The notes under the pieces were generated by a model. It was not told the DNA's origin. It did not search any database and saw nothing but the letters and a program-made list of their open reading frames with translations. DNA of 64,000 nt. Source: JAOUFP01 sp963801505 (lineage in GTDB: Bacteria > Nitrospirota > Thermodesulfovibrionia > Thermodesulfovibrionales > UBA6898). This document shows positions 37,776 to 46,125 of the stretch, one piece after another. The translations under genes were made by a program, and so were the position numbers. Position 1 is the first letter of the stretch, and every line of letters starts with the position of its first letter. The stretch lies in NCBI GenBank assembly GCA_963801505.1, contig CAWDEY010000016.1, positions 124,001 to 188,000 of the forward strand. The letters are read 5' to 3'.

Positions 37776-38013
37776 TTAACCATATAAGTCATTATGGATT
37801 ATAAAAGCCGACAGCCATAAGGGACCTTCGGAAGTCTGTATGGTATGTCCCTCATAGCTGCCTTTTTTTGTTGTTGCCTGACCGGCAACCTTAGCTCTTT
37901 CAACCCTTTCACTTGCGGCATGCTTTTCCGGGATTTTCTGCAGCAGCCTTCTTCAGACTTTTCCATAAAGCAGCCTCTTTCTCAAGAACTTCTTTTGAGA
38001 GCATCTTCTTCAT
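37776..38013 (-). CDS. Small peptide gene upstream of radical SAM enzyme (possibly frameshifted)
   Basis: From an ATG at 38013, with GGAGGTGAGG as a strong RBS, the frame reads MKKMLSKEVLEKEAALWKSL and on to a TGA at 37909 (34 residues). One base later, from about 37940, a second open frame continues as QKIPEKHAASERVERAK ... GSYEGHTIQTSEGPLW and ends at TAA 37776. Joined, they give about 78 residues: a charged helical leader-like N-terminus and a Gly/Ser/Thr/Tyr/Trp-containing tail. I recognise no family. The frame change is of the same single-extra-base type seen in the neighbouring genes. Confidence 0.55.
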
Positions 38014-38291
38014 CCACCTCACCTCCTTTCACTAAACGGATCCGGCTGTCAAACAGCCATAGCCAATATTACCACCTTGAGGAGCGTTTTTGAATAATTT
38101 ATTTGACAGCATCTTTATGCACGATTATTCGATGGGTCCGGTATGCCATTTTGTAATATCTGTCAGAAAGTACCCGCGGACACAAAAGTACACAAAAGTC
38201 GGGAGTTGTCTGCCTGACTGATTGGTGATACACTTTATTACAAGGAATCGGCCGTTATTCCGGTTATAACAATCCAATTAAGGAGACAGCT

Positions 38292-39098
38292 ATGAAAAAT
38301 CTTATGGCAGTTCTTGTTGGTGCAGCTCTGGTATCGATGATTGCAGTGACCGCTTCAGCGAAGTCGAACATTAAGGGAAAGGAAGTCACTTACCGCTCAG
38401 GCAATACTGTACTAAAAGGCTATCTTGCCTATGATAAGAACATCAAGGGCAAGAGACCCGGGGTCCTCGTTGTCCATGAATGGTGGGGGCTTAACGAATA
38501 CGCACGGAAGCGCGCCCGTATGCTTGCGGATTTGGGGTATGCCGCCCTTGCGGTGGATATGTACGGAGACGGGAAGCAGGCCATGCACCCTGACGATGCG
38601 GGTAAGTTCTCATCAGAGGTAATGAAAAATTTCGACACGGCAAAGGCCAGGTTCACAGCAGCTATGGACTTTCTTAAAAAACAATCTGTTGTTGATCCCG
38701 CAGAAATCGCCGCGATAGGCTATTGTTTTGGAGGTGGTGTAGTACTTAATATGGCGAGGCAGGGCATTGATCTCAAAGGGGTCGCAAGTTTCCACGGCAG
38801 TCTTGCCGCAGTAAAGCCGGCACAGCAAGGTGAGGTGAAAGCCAAAATCCTCGTGCTCCATGGAGGTGCTGACAAGTTCACAACAGCAGAGCAGGTCGAT
38901 GCGTTTAAAAAGGAGATGAAAGACGCCGGGGCGGATTTTCAGTTCATAACCTATCCAGGCGCGATGCACAGCTTTACCAATCCCGAGGCTGATGCCTACG
39001 CAAGGAAATTTAATCTGCCGCTTGGATATAATGCTGAGGCAGACAGGAAATCCTGGGAAGAGCTCCGGAAGTTTCTCAGTCAGATATTCAAAAAATAA
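38292..39098 (+). CDS. Exported dienelactone hydrolase family protein
   Basis: Alpha/beta hydrolase of 268 residues with an N-terminal signal peptide (about 1-23, ending ASA). The nucleophile elbow is GYCFGGG, with Cys in place of Ser as in dienelactone hydrolases; GGADKFT holds the Asp and AMHSF the His, completing the triad. VVHEWWGLNEYARKRA is also typical. AAGGAGA precedes the ATG. Divergent from the peptide/radical SAM unit; the 278-bp gap shows no clear promoter. Substrate unknown. Confidence 0.9.
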   Translation: MKNLMAVLVGAALVSMIAVTASAKSNIKGKEVTYRSGNTVLKGYLAYDKNIKGKRPGVLVVHEWWGLNEYARKRARMLADLGYAALAVDMYGDGKQAMHPDDAGKFSSEVMKNFDTAKARFTAAMDFLKKQSVVDPAEIAAIGYCFGGGVVLNMARQGIDLKGVASFHGSLAAVKPAQQGEVKAKILVLHGGADKFTTAEQVDAFKKEMKDAGADFQFITYPGAMHSFTNPEADAYARKFNLPLGYNAEADRKSWEELRKFLSQIFKK

Positions 39099-39363
39099 GG
39101 TTATAACTCGACTGCCGGGTACGGCTGGGGTTAAGGGAGTGTTTCACGTTTTGCAATCCGCGTCAGTGACACCAAGGACCCTACGACATACCTGGGGAGT
39201 CAAAGAGGTGATGTCGGGGGAGATTTCATTGTGTTTTATGCCCATAACTGAGGGGATACCGGGCCGAGTTTATTACATTGACTTGTTTTAATTTTCATGA
39301 TAAGTATTAATTAAGGAATGTATAGTAGAAAGAATTGTTTTTTTCTAAGAAAGGAGAAGGGAC

Positions 39364-39534
39364 ATGAAACTGGAACTGACAGACAAGGAAAAAGAAATGC
39401 TTATAGGAGTACTTAAGGACTATATACCGGAACTCAGGGGTGAGATCGCTTCAGGCGCGAAACACGATTTCAAAGTGGAGTTGAAGGACGAAGAAGCGGT
39501 ATTAAAAGGAATACTGGAAAAATTACAGGCATGA
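39364..39534 (+). CDS. Small acidic helical protein
   Basis: 56 residues from an ATG at 39364 (AAGGAGAAGG upstream) to TGA, with a strong terminator 22 bp later, so it is a self-contained transcription unit. Sequence is Lys/Glu/Leu-rich (LTDKEKEMLIGVLKDYIPEL, EEAVLKGILEKLQA) and predicts two helices, without cysteines or membrane segments. Family not recognised. Confidence 0.75.
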   Translation: MKLELTDKEKEMLIGVLKDYIPELRGEIASGAKHDFKVELKDEEAVLKGILEKLQA

Positions 39535-39555
39535 AATAATATACTGAAGAGAAAC

Positions 39556-39590
39556 AAAAAAAGGGCGGGAATATTCCCGCCCTTTTTTTT
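39556..39590. terminator. Rho-independent terminator (bidirectional)
   Basis: AAAGGGCGGGAATATTCCCGCCC followed by eight T, preceded by an A-run. The perfect GGGCGGGAAT/ATTCCCGCCC stem can serve both the small protein at 39364 (plus) and the IPTL-CTERM gene (minus). Confidence 0.92.
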
Positions 39591-39599
39591 CAAATGAGG

Positions 39600-39863
39600 C
39601 TACCCGATTCTCTTTCTTCTGAGGTAGTAGACCGAAACGCCTCCAGCAAACAGCATAAAGAATATCATGCCCCATTCGGTCATGGCAGGGACTTGCTGCG
39701 CTACCGGCTCCTGCCCCGTCGGCAGCACGACAATGACCTGTGCGAGGCTATAAGATCGGATAACCATCTCGGATGGGGAGAGGATGATCTTGGCTGAGCT
39801 TCTGTTGTTTACAATTCTCCGGAAGACATCAGAAGGGTTTGGGTCGGGGAAACAAAGGGGCAT
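39600..39863 (-). CDS. Small protein with IPTL-CTERM-like sorting tail
   Basis: 87 residues. The C-terminus has VPAMTEWGM, a hydrophobic helix (FFMLFAGGVSVYYL) and RRKRIG, the three-part pattern of IPTL/PEP-CTERM exosortase-type sorting signals (usual core IPTLSEWG). There is no signal peptide at this ATG and the protein is far shorter than typical cargo, so it may be a truncated surface protein. It starts 23 bp after the DUF116 stop. No exosortase gene is in the window. Confidence 0.6.
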   Translation of the reverse strand: MPLCFPDPNPSDVFRRIVNNRSSAKIILSPSEMVIRSYSLAQVIVVLPTGQEPVAQQVPAMTEWGMIFFMLFAGGVSVYYLRRKRIG

Positions 39864-39886
39864 GCAATAAAGGGGTATTCCTTCTC

Positions 39887-40414
39887 CTAATCCCTGCTAA
39901 AAAAATTTATCGCGTCTTTGACCTTGCCAAGGTCAACCCGGGTATTGATGCAGGGTCCATAAGGCCTTTCATTGGTTATCCCGAGGATAGGAAACGGATA
40001 GGTATCCACCAACCCGCTGGAGAGGTCCCTTTCACAGGCAACTGCCACAATGGCCTCAGGTTTGATTTCCTTAACGATCTTTCGCGCAATGGTGCCTCCG
40101 GTAGCTACATATAGTTCAAGTCTGTTCTCTTCCGCAAGTTCTATAAGGTCCCTTATTTCGCACCTGCCGCACCTTTCGCAGTTGTAAATATTATGCGTAA
40201 GTCTGATGGTGCACTCGGTCACCTGGATGCAATGCGGCAAAAGCAGGAGTATCTTTTTTGTCCTGGTCTTTTCAGCCATGACAAGCCTGTTGTTCAAATA
40301 TATCACAGACCTCTGAAAGCTCTCTTTTTTATTTTTTAAAAAGGCGCTTAAAAACATGAGAAAGGGATAATAGACCCGCAAGACAATGCCTCTTAATATC
40401 CTATAGGGTGTCAA
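39887..40414 (-). CDS. DUF116 domain protein
   Basis: 175 residues. An N-terminal hydrophobic stretch (about 8-26) precedes the DUF116 core: LLLPHCIQVTECTIRLT, NCERCGRCEI, GGTIARKIVKEIKPEAIVAVACERDL and GLVDTYPFPILGI. The conserved cysteines suggest a metal or Fe-S site. The start appears to be TTG at 40414, inside the end of fmt, with GAGGGGG about 6 nt before it. The association with fmt/def is recurrent, function unknown. Confidence 0.85.
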   Translation of the reverse strand: MTPYRILRGIVLRVYYPFLMFLSAFLKNKKESFQRSVIYLNNRLVMAEKTRTKKILLLLPHCIQVTECTIRLTHNIYNCERCGRCEIRDLIELAEENRLELYVATGGTIARKIVKEIKPEAIVAVACERDLSSGLVDTYPFPILGITNERPYGPCINTRVDLGKVKDAINFFSRD

Positions 40415-41333
40415 AAAATGCCCCCTCTTTCAAATGTCTCCCATGCATGAAAGCAGATGCGGACATTATCTTTTTCCCTTCGGGCTTCACCTCTGATATG
40501 GCAAGCACGCCCTCCCCGGTGCTGACAAGGATATCACTGCCGGAAATCTGTTCTATTTGACCGGCTGTCCCTTTGTTGTTATGAGGAACAACTTTTACCT
40601 TTATAATATTTATCTTTTCGCCGTTCAAATAACAGTATGCACCGGGCCAGGGATAAGTCCCTCTTATCAGGTGGGCTATTTCACGGGCTGATAACGACCA
40701 GCTTATCCGTCCGTTTTCCTTTTTTAATGGCGGGGCATACGTGGCCTTGCCGCTTTGCGGTGTCGGGCTAATAAGCTTATCTTTTAACCCCTTAAGGGTG
40801 TTTATAAGCAAAGATGCACCTGCCAGAGAAAGTCTCCGGCTGAGAGTGTAGGCATTATCGTCATCATATATTTCCACTTCTTCTTTCAGGAGTATGTCTC
40901 CTGTATCCATTCCTTCATCCAATAGCATTGTAGTAATACCTGTTTTTTCATCGCCGTTTATAAGCGCCCATTGAATAGGGGCGGCACCGCGATATTTAGG
41001 CAGAAGGGACGCATGCACATTTACACATCCATAAGGAGGAAGTTTCAGCAGAGAAAGTGGAAGAATTCTTCCATATGCAACAACAACGATAACGTCCGGT
41101 GTCAATTTTGCCATCTCATAAAAAAATTCAGGTGTCCTGATACCTGAAGGCTGAAGGACGCTGATTCCTTTCGAGATAGCCAGTTCCTTGACAGGCGGCT
41201 GAGACAATTGATGCCCCCTTCCCTTGAGCTTGTCCGGCTGCGTAACAACAGCAATAACATCTTCTCCACATTCAATGAGGGCCTGCAACGAAGGAACGGC
41301 AAAATCAGGGGTGCCGAAATATATTATTTTCAT
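40401..41333 (-). CDS. fmt: Methionyl-tRNA formyltransferase
   Basis: Formylates initiator Met-tRNA. FGTPDFAVPSLQAL at the N-terminus, NVHASLLPKYRGAAPIQWA (about 108-126) with the catalytic Asn-His, and a C-terminal OB-like domain. 310 aa, normal. Overlaps DUF116 by 14 bp; def lies upstream in the same direction. Confidence 0.96.
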   Translation of the reverse strand: MKIIYFGTPDFAVPSLQALIECGEDVIAVVTQPDKLKGRGHQLSQPPVKELAISKGISVLQPSGIRTPEFFYEMAKLTPDVIVVVAYGRILPLSLLKLPPYGCVNVHASLLPKYRGAAPIQWALINGDEKTGITTMLLDEGMDTGDILLKEEVEIYDDDNAYTLSRRLSLAGASLLINTLKGLKDKLISPTPQSGKATYAPPLKKENGRISWSLSAREIAHLIRGTYPWPGAYCYLNGEKINIIKVKVVPHNNKGTAGQIEQISGSDILVSTGEGVLAISEVKPEGKKIMSASAFMHGRHLKEGAFFDTL

Positions 41334-41389
41334 GCACTTATTAACAGTCTCATAATAATGAGCTCCTTGATTTGTAAAATCCCTCCTGA

Positions 41390-41439
41390 CCTCCCTTTTT
41401 CAAAGGGAGGAATAAGACCCCTCTTTGGCAAAGAGGGGT
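41390..41439. repeat. Double-hairpin intergenic repeat between def and fmt
   Basis: Two adjacent perfect stems: CCTCCCTTT-TT-CAAAGGGAGG-like (41390-41410) and ACCCCTCTTTGGCAAAGAGGGGT (41417-41439). The composition and pairing match the widespread CCCTCTTT/AAAGAGGG bacterial repeats. It may attenuate transcription between the two genes. Confidence 0.65.
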
Positions 41440-41497
41440 GAGGGGAGATTTTCTAAATAATGTGCATTCTATCATGAGACCTTTAATACACTCGGCC

Positions 41498-42007
41498 TTA
41501 CTGGTTGAGCTTCTGGATTTTTTTATACCGTTTCTTGAAAAAATCCCTCTTAATAGGGCTGATCCTGTCAATCAGCAAAATGCCGTCAAGATGATCTATT
41601 TCATGCTGCAAGGCTATTGCAAGAAGGTCCGTTGCTTCGATTTCTATTGGCTTGCCGTCCCTGTCCTGGGCCTTGACTACCACATCTTCAGACCTCTTGA
41701 CCAATGCCGTATATTCAGGGAAACTGAGACAGCCCTCTTCAAACTCAACCTCGCCTTCGCAACCTACTATAACAGGGTTGACTATGACAAGCAGTGGAAA
41801 CTTCTCCCCCCTGGAACTGATATCGATAACAGCAAGCCTCTTTGAATGACCAACCTGGGGGGCCGCAAGGCCAACGCCGGGCGCCGCATACATGGTCTCG
41901 ATCATATTGTCTATGAGTGCCTGCAATCCCTCATCAAAAGTAGTCACTGGCAACGACTTCTGTTTTAATACCTTTTCCGGATACTTCTTTATCTCTAAAA
42001 TAGCCAT
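41498..42007 (-). CDS. def: Peptide deformylase
   Basis: Removes the N-formyl group from nascent proteins. All three motifs are present: GVGLAAPQVG, EEGCLSFPE (metal Cys) and QHEIDHLDG (HExxH metal His pair and Glu). 169 aa from the ATG at 42007; an upstream TTG two codons away is less likely. Separated from fmt by a hairpin repeat. Confidence 0.96.
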   Translation of the reverse strand: MAILEIKKYPEKVLKQKSLPVTTFDEGLQALIDNMIETMYAAPGVGLAAPQVGHSKRLAVIDISSRGEKFPLLVIVNPVIVGCEGEVEFEEGCLSFPEYTALVKRSEDVVVKAQDRDGKPIEIEATDLLAIALQHEIDHLDGILLIDRISPIKRDFFKKRYKKIQKLNQ

Positions 42008-42230
42008 ACACAATTATAAAACATTTTGCCCTCCCCGGTCGATAAAACAACCCGATAAAGACTCAGCCCGTAAAAAACCATATTCTCCCTGATTTCCTTA
42101 AAATATCTCAAAATGGTAACATTACAGAAAATGAAACGTGGTTATTTCAGATTCAATCTAAACAGCGTTTTTCCTGGAAAATTGGAAGCACTAATCCGTG
42201 AAGAACCCTTTAAAATGTTTATTCCTTTGT

Positions 42231-42297
42231 GTCATTCCCGCCAGCAATGCGCGTCGGGAATCCTTTCGGAAAGATTCCGGGCAAGCCGGAATGACAA
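42231..42297. repeat. GTCATTCCCG-family palindromic repeat, copy 5
   Basis: GTCATTCCCGCCAGC ... CGTCGGGAATCC ... AAGATTCCGGGCAAGCC ... GGAATGAC: both ends are inverted copies. It lies in the 352-bp divergent gap between def and rsmB (42008-42359); nothing else is evident there besides an RBS for rsmB. Confidence 0.8.
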
Positions 42298-42359
42298 AAA
42301 TTGAAACTCTGAGCGTAATGATTATTCATTAACTAAAATGAAAAGGAACCGTTCTCTAT

Positions 42360-43694
42360 ATGTCTGAAGCACGTCTTTTTGCCATACAGTCTCTTTTGGA
42401 GATATTCAAAAGAGGCAAACGCCCCAAGAAATCCCTGGAGGATATCGCTTCATCTTTAGACAGGCGTGACCGTTCCTTTAATATGGAGATCGTTTACGGC
42501 GTATTGAGATACAGGTACACGCTTGACTGGATACTGAACCATTTCCTTGAAAACCCCTCAAAACTTGGTGATTTCACACTCAACAACCTCAGGATCGGGG
42601 TATATCAGATCTTTTTCATGAGGGTCCCTGATTGGGCTGTCGTAAATGAATCAGTTGAGATGGAAAAGGAAGACTCTTCACGGAATGCTCCCAACAGAAA
42701 AGGCCCGCTGGTAAATGCTGTCTTAAGAAATATTCTAAGACAGAAAGAAAAATTTGTCCTGCCGCTCAAGCTGGAAAATCCTGTTGAAGCCATAGCGATT
42801 AATACCTCCCATCCTAAATGGCTGATAGAAAGATGGATTGAAAGGTTCGGAAAAAATGATGCTTTACTGCTTGCTAAAGCAAACAATGCGGTCCAGCCTT
42901 TCAGCCTCAGGGCAAATACCCTGAGAATCAGCAGGGATGAGCTGCTCAAAAGACTCTCTGAAAACAATGTCGCAGCTGAACCGACCCTGTTTTCCCCTGA
43001 CGGAATCGTACTGAAAGAGATGCATACATACGCAGACCTCAGCTTTATCTCAGGACTATTTGCAGTCCAGGACGAAGCTTCTCAGCTTATTACACATATT
43101 CTTGGTCCAAACCCGGGTGAAAGAGTTCTTGACGCATGCGCAGCTCCCGGCGGAAAGACTTCGCATATCGCGCAATGTATGCGAGATAGCGGTGAGATCC
43201 TTGCTGTTGAAAAAGACCCCAAAAGGGCCGTCAGCCTTGAAGATAATCTTAAAACTCTGGGGACAGGTTCTGTAAAAATAGTAATCGCTGACTTGAACAC
43301 CTTAAAAAGTACAGACATTGGGAAGTTCGATAAAATTCTTGTGGATGCTCCGTGCTCTTCGATAGGTGTTATAAGGAAGAACCCTGACATCAAATACAAA
43401 TATTCTGTTGCAGACCTTACGAAGAACAGGACAAAGCAGCTCGAATTGCTCAGATCAGCCTCATGTTTTTTATCGGAATCAGGCAGACTCGTATATTCTG
43501 TGTGTTCTACTGAACCCGAGGAAGGTGAGCAGGTTGTCAGAGAATTCTTGAAGACAGCAAAGGATTTCCGTATTATAGAAGATGTTAAACGGGAATTTTT
43601 GCGTCCTTTTATGGAAAACGGTTTTTTCAGGACCTATCCTCACAAACACAATATGGACGGTTTTTTTGGAGTGGCATTGTGCAGAAACAGATGA
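42360..43694 (+). CDS. rsmB: 16S rRNA (cytosine-967-C5) methyltransferase
   Basis: NusB-like N-terminal domain (about 1-140) followed by a SAM-dependent m5C methyltransferase: CAAPGGKTSHIA binds SAM, DAPCSSIGVIRKNPD holds the first catalytic Cys and YSVCST the second. 444 aa, normal. It opens a tightly coupled plus-strand unit with the PASTA, rpe and TPR genes. Confidence 0.95.
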   Translation: MSEARLFAIQSLLEIFKRGKRPKKSLEDIASSLDRRDRSFNMEIVYGVLRYRYTLDWILNHFLENPSKLGDFTLNNLRIGVYQIFFMRVPDWAVVNESVEMEKEDSSRNAPNRKGPLVNAVLRNILRQKEKFVLPLKLENPVEAIAINTSHPKWLIERWIERFGKNDALLLAKANNAVQPFSLRANTLRISRDELLKRLSENNVAAEPTLFSPDGIVLKEMHTYADLSFISGLFAVQDEASQLITHILGPNPGERVLDACAAPGGKTSHIAQCMRDSGEILAVEKDPKRAVSLEDNLKTLGTGSVKIVIADLNTLKSTDIGKFDKILVDAPCSSIGVIRKNPDIKYKYSVADLTKNRTKQLELLRSASCFLSESGRLVYSVCSTEPEEGEQVVREFLKTAKDFRIIEDVKREFLRPFMENGFFRTYPHKHNMDGFFGVALCRNR

Positions 43695-44383
43695 GCAATC
43701 TTCTTAAGGTACCTCTTTTCTTTGTGTTGTTTATATTGCTTGGGCTTTCTTTTGGTTTCATTACATTTAATATCCTGAGCTTCAGCAGGACAGTGGAAGT
43801 CCCTTCCCTGACTGATTTGACATTGCTGGAAGCCAATGAAGCTTTAAGCAGGGCAGGCCTTTATCTGAAAATTGAAGGTGAGGATTTTGATTCTGCTATT
43901 CAGACCGGACACATAATAAGACAGGACGTTCCGGCCGGCAATAAAGTCAAGGAAAAACGGTCGATTAAGGTAATTGTCAGCAAAGGCCCCAGAATATCTT
44001 CCGTCCCCCAGCTTGTTAATGTGACACTTACAGAGGCCGAGTCTTTGCTTATGCAAAAAGGTCTCAGTATAGGGAAGGTCATCTATGTTCATGATGATTC
44101 GGTCGAGAAAGGGAAGATAATAGCCCAAAAGCCTGAACCTCATGAAAGATTGTCCGACAAGATAACAGTGCTTGTCAGTCTTGGCCCTCATGAGCTAATC
44201 TATTTCTGTCCGGATTTTCTTAATAAGAGCATTGAAAATGCGCAGGAGCTTGCGGAGAAATTGGGACTTTCAGTGGAATCAAAAGGACCGGGCAATATTG
44301 TCAGAGCTCAAAAACCAAGACCAGGGACACTGATAAAAAATACCGATAAACTATATCTTGAATTGAAAGAAGGTACCATCTAA
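43691..44383 (+). CDS. PASTA-domain membrane protein
   Basis: About 230 residues: one N-terminal transmembrane helix (about 8-28, PLFFVLFILLGLSFGFITF) then three PASTA repeats (about 36-100, 103-170, 172-228) with the usual VPxLxxxxxxEAxxxLxxxGL pattern. PASTA modules bind muropeptides in Ser/Thr kinases and PBPs; here there is no kinase or transpeptidase domain, so it is a stand-alone periplasmic PASTA protein. The ATG at 43691 overlaps the rsmB stop (ATGA); an earlier GTG at 43679 is possible. Confidence 0.85.
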   Translation: MSNLLKVPLFFVLFILLGLSFGFITFNILSFSRTVEVPSLTDLTLLEANEALSRAGLYLKIEGEDFDSAIQTGHIIRQDVPAGNKVKEKRSIKVIVSKGPRISSVPQLVNVTLTEAESLLMQKGLSIGKVIYVHDDSVEKGKIIAQKPEPHERLSDKITVLVSLGPHELIYFCPDFLNKSIENAQELAEKLGLSVESKGPGNIVRAQKPRPGTLIKNTDKLYLELKEGTI

Positions 44384-45042
44384 TGATCAGGATTTCGCCG
44401 TCAATTCTTTCCGCAAACTTTGTACGACTCGAAGAAGAGATAAAAGCCGCTGAAAAGGCCGGTGCACATATGCTGCATATAGATGTAATGGACGGTCATT
44501 TTGTGCCCAATCTGACTATTGGTTATTCTGTAGTGGAAGCTATCAGGAAAATAACCAGACTGCCTCTCGATGTGCATCTGATGATAGAAGATCCTGATAA
44601 ATTTGTGAAGGAATTTGCGGATGCAGGGGCTGATTTTCTCACAGTCCACTGTGAGGCGTCTGTGCACCTGCACAGGTCCATTCAATTCATAAAACAGCAC
44701 AAAATGAAGGCAGGGGTTTCGATAAATCCCGCAACCCCGGTATGCCAGCTTGAAAATATTCTGGCAGATGCTGACCTGGTGCTCCTGATGTCTGTTAACC
44801 CGGGATTTGGCGGACAGGAGTTTATTCCGCATACGCTGGAAAAGATCAAGGCAGTCAAAAAGATGATAACTGACGCAGGAGTATCAACGCTCATTGAGGT
44901 AGACGGCGGCGTAAAAATCGATAACGCCAAAGAAGTGGCAGATGCGGGTGCTGATATCCTTGTTATGGGCTCTGCATTTTTTAAATCAGACAATTATTCA
45001 AAAACTATGGAGACACTTAATGAGATCCTTGAAAACAGATGA
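44383..45042 (+). CDS. rpe: Ribulose-phosphate 3-epimerase
   Basis: Interconverts ribulose 5-phosphate and xylulose 5-phosphate. Metal and catalytic motifs HIDVMDGHFVPNLTIG, LDVHLMIEDP, MSVNPGFGGQ and EVDGGV are all intact. 219 aa, normal. The ATG shares one base with the preceding stop (TAATG). Confidence 0.97.
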   Translation: MIRISPSILSANFVRLEEEIKAAEKAGAHMLHIDVMDGHFVPNLTIGYSVVEAIRKITRLPLDVHLMIEDPDKFVKEFADAGADFLTVHCEASVHLHRSIQFIKQHKMKAGVSINPATPVCQLENILADADLVLLMSVNPGFGGQEFIPHTLEKIKAVKKMITDAGVSTLIEVDGGVKIDNAKEVADAGADILVMGSAFFKSDNYSKTMETLNEILENR

Positions 45043-46105
45043 CCTTTTTGAAAAAGCCGAAGCCTTAAGACAGAAAAGCCGCTATGCCGAAGCCCTGGAC
45101 CTGTACAAACAGGCCCTGAAATTATATACGTTGTCAAAAGATTCAGACGGTATTATGCAATGCCAGCTCTCCACCGGTGATGTATGCAGGATGATAGGCG
45201 ATTTTGACAAGGCGGAGAAGGCCTATGCGGCCGCTATAAATACAGCCAAAAAATTATATGATATCTCAGCAATAGCTGATGCTGAAATAGGCATCGGCCT
45301 GTCTTTGAGGGCAAAGGGAGACTGGAAAAAAGCCCTGGAGATGATTTCATCTGCTTTGGATTATTATGAATCTGCGGGAGATAAACACGGCATAGCATTC
45401 TCTCTCTGGGCCACAGCCGGTTCTTTAAGGATCAAGGGAGATATTCCGGAGGCCATTGCTGACTTCAAAAAGGCCCTGAAGGCCTTCAAAGCCCTGAAAC
45501 AGGAATCCTCTGTAGGATATTGCCTGTGTGGCCTTGGGGGGACGTCGAGAATCGCCGGTCTCTTCAAAGATTCTTTAGACTATTACAACCAGGCAAACAC
45601 TTTGTTTGCAGGCATAAAAGACACCTTCGGAACAGCCTATTCGTACTGTGGCATAGGTAATGCGTACCGCATGCTTGGAGACTACAAAAAGGCGTTGTCA
45701 TACTTTAAAAAGGCTTCCTTTCTCTACAATAGAATTGGAGACAGTGTAAGCTATGCATATACCCTCTGGAGCATGGGGACAACCTGCAAGATGCTTGGAG
45801 ACCATAAAGATGCTTCCAGCTATTTCAAGACTTCTCAGGAGCTCTTTAAAAAAACAAAGGACCCCAGAGGACTTATCTATTGCAGGCTCGGATTTGGGGA
45901 GATAGCGTTTATTGAAGGCAGAAAGAAAACGGCGGAGAAATACTTCAGGGAATCAGTGATAAACGCAAAGAAATATGGTTTCAAAGTTGAAGGCTGCCAT
46001 GCTGAAATGCTGTTTTCCTCTCTATCAGGGAAGACAGCGGCAGACTGCTATAAAAAATTGGGATTGAAGCTGAACTTCGACAAGTCCCCTTTTAATTTAC
46101 CATAA
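45020..46105 (+). CDS. TPR-repeat protein
   Basis: 361 residues of about eight tetratricopeptide repeats in the 40-residue spacing typical of Rapsyn/LGN-like TPRs (for example SYCGIGNAYRMLGDYKKALS, SMGTTCKMLGDHKDASSYF). No signal peptide, membrane helix or catalytic domain. The ATG at 45020 lies inside the rpe end (23 bp overlap) with GGAG 7 nt upstream. Likely a cytosolic scaffold; partner unknown. Confidence 0.82.
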   Translation: MRSLKTDDLFEKAEALRQKSRYAEALDLYKQALKLYTLSKDSDGIMQCQLSTGDVCRMIGDFDKAEKAYAAAINTAKKLYDISAIADAEIGIGLSLRAKGDWKKALEMISSALDYYESAGDKHGIAFSLWATAGSLRIKGDIPEAIADFKKALKAFKALKQESSVGYCLCGLGGTSRIAGLFKDSLDYYNQANTLFAGIKDTFGTAYSYCGIGNAYRMLGDYKKALSYFKKASFLYNRIGDSVSYAYTLWSMGTTCKMLGDHKDASSYFKTSQELFKKTKDPRGLIYCRLGFGEIAFIEGRKKTAEKYFRESVINAKKYGFKVEGCHAEMLFSSLSGKTAADCYKKLGLKLNFDKSPFNLP

Positions 46106-46125
46106 GAGGCGCTTGCAAAAACTTC

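Noticed and set aside
37900..37940. In-frame TGA codons of the small peptide read as selenocysteine (A-C-R-K-TGA-K-G-TGA-K-S)
   Set aside because: A one-base shift gives a longer and better-looking frame, the neighbouring genes show the same one-base defect, and I cannot see a SECIS-like hairpin directly after the TGA.
39099..39363. Possible gene remnant after the dienelactone hydrolase
   Set aside because: Short stretches look protein-like in two frames, but there is no start, no motif and no continuous frame; I could not support a call.
42113..42304. 63-codon frame upstream of rsmB
   Set aside because: Half of it is translated palindromic repeat and it has no RBS or recognisable sequence.
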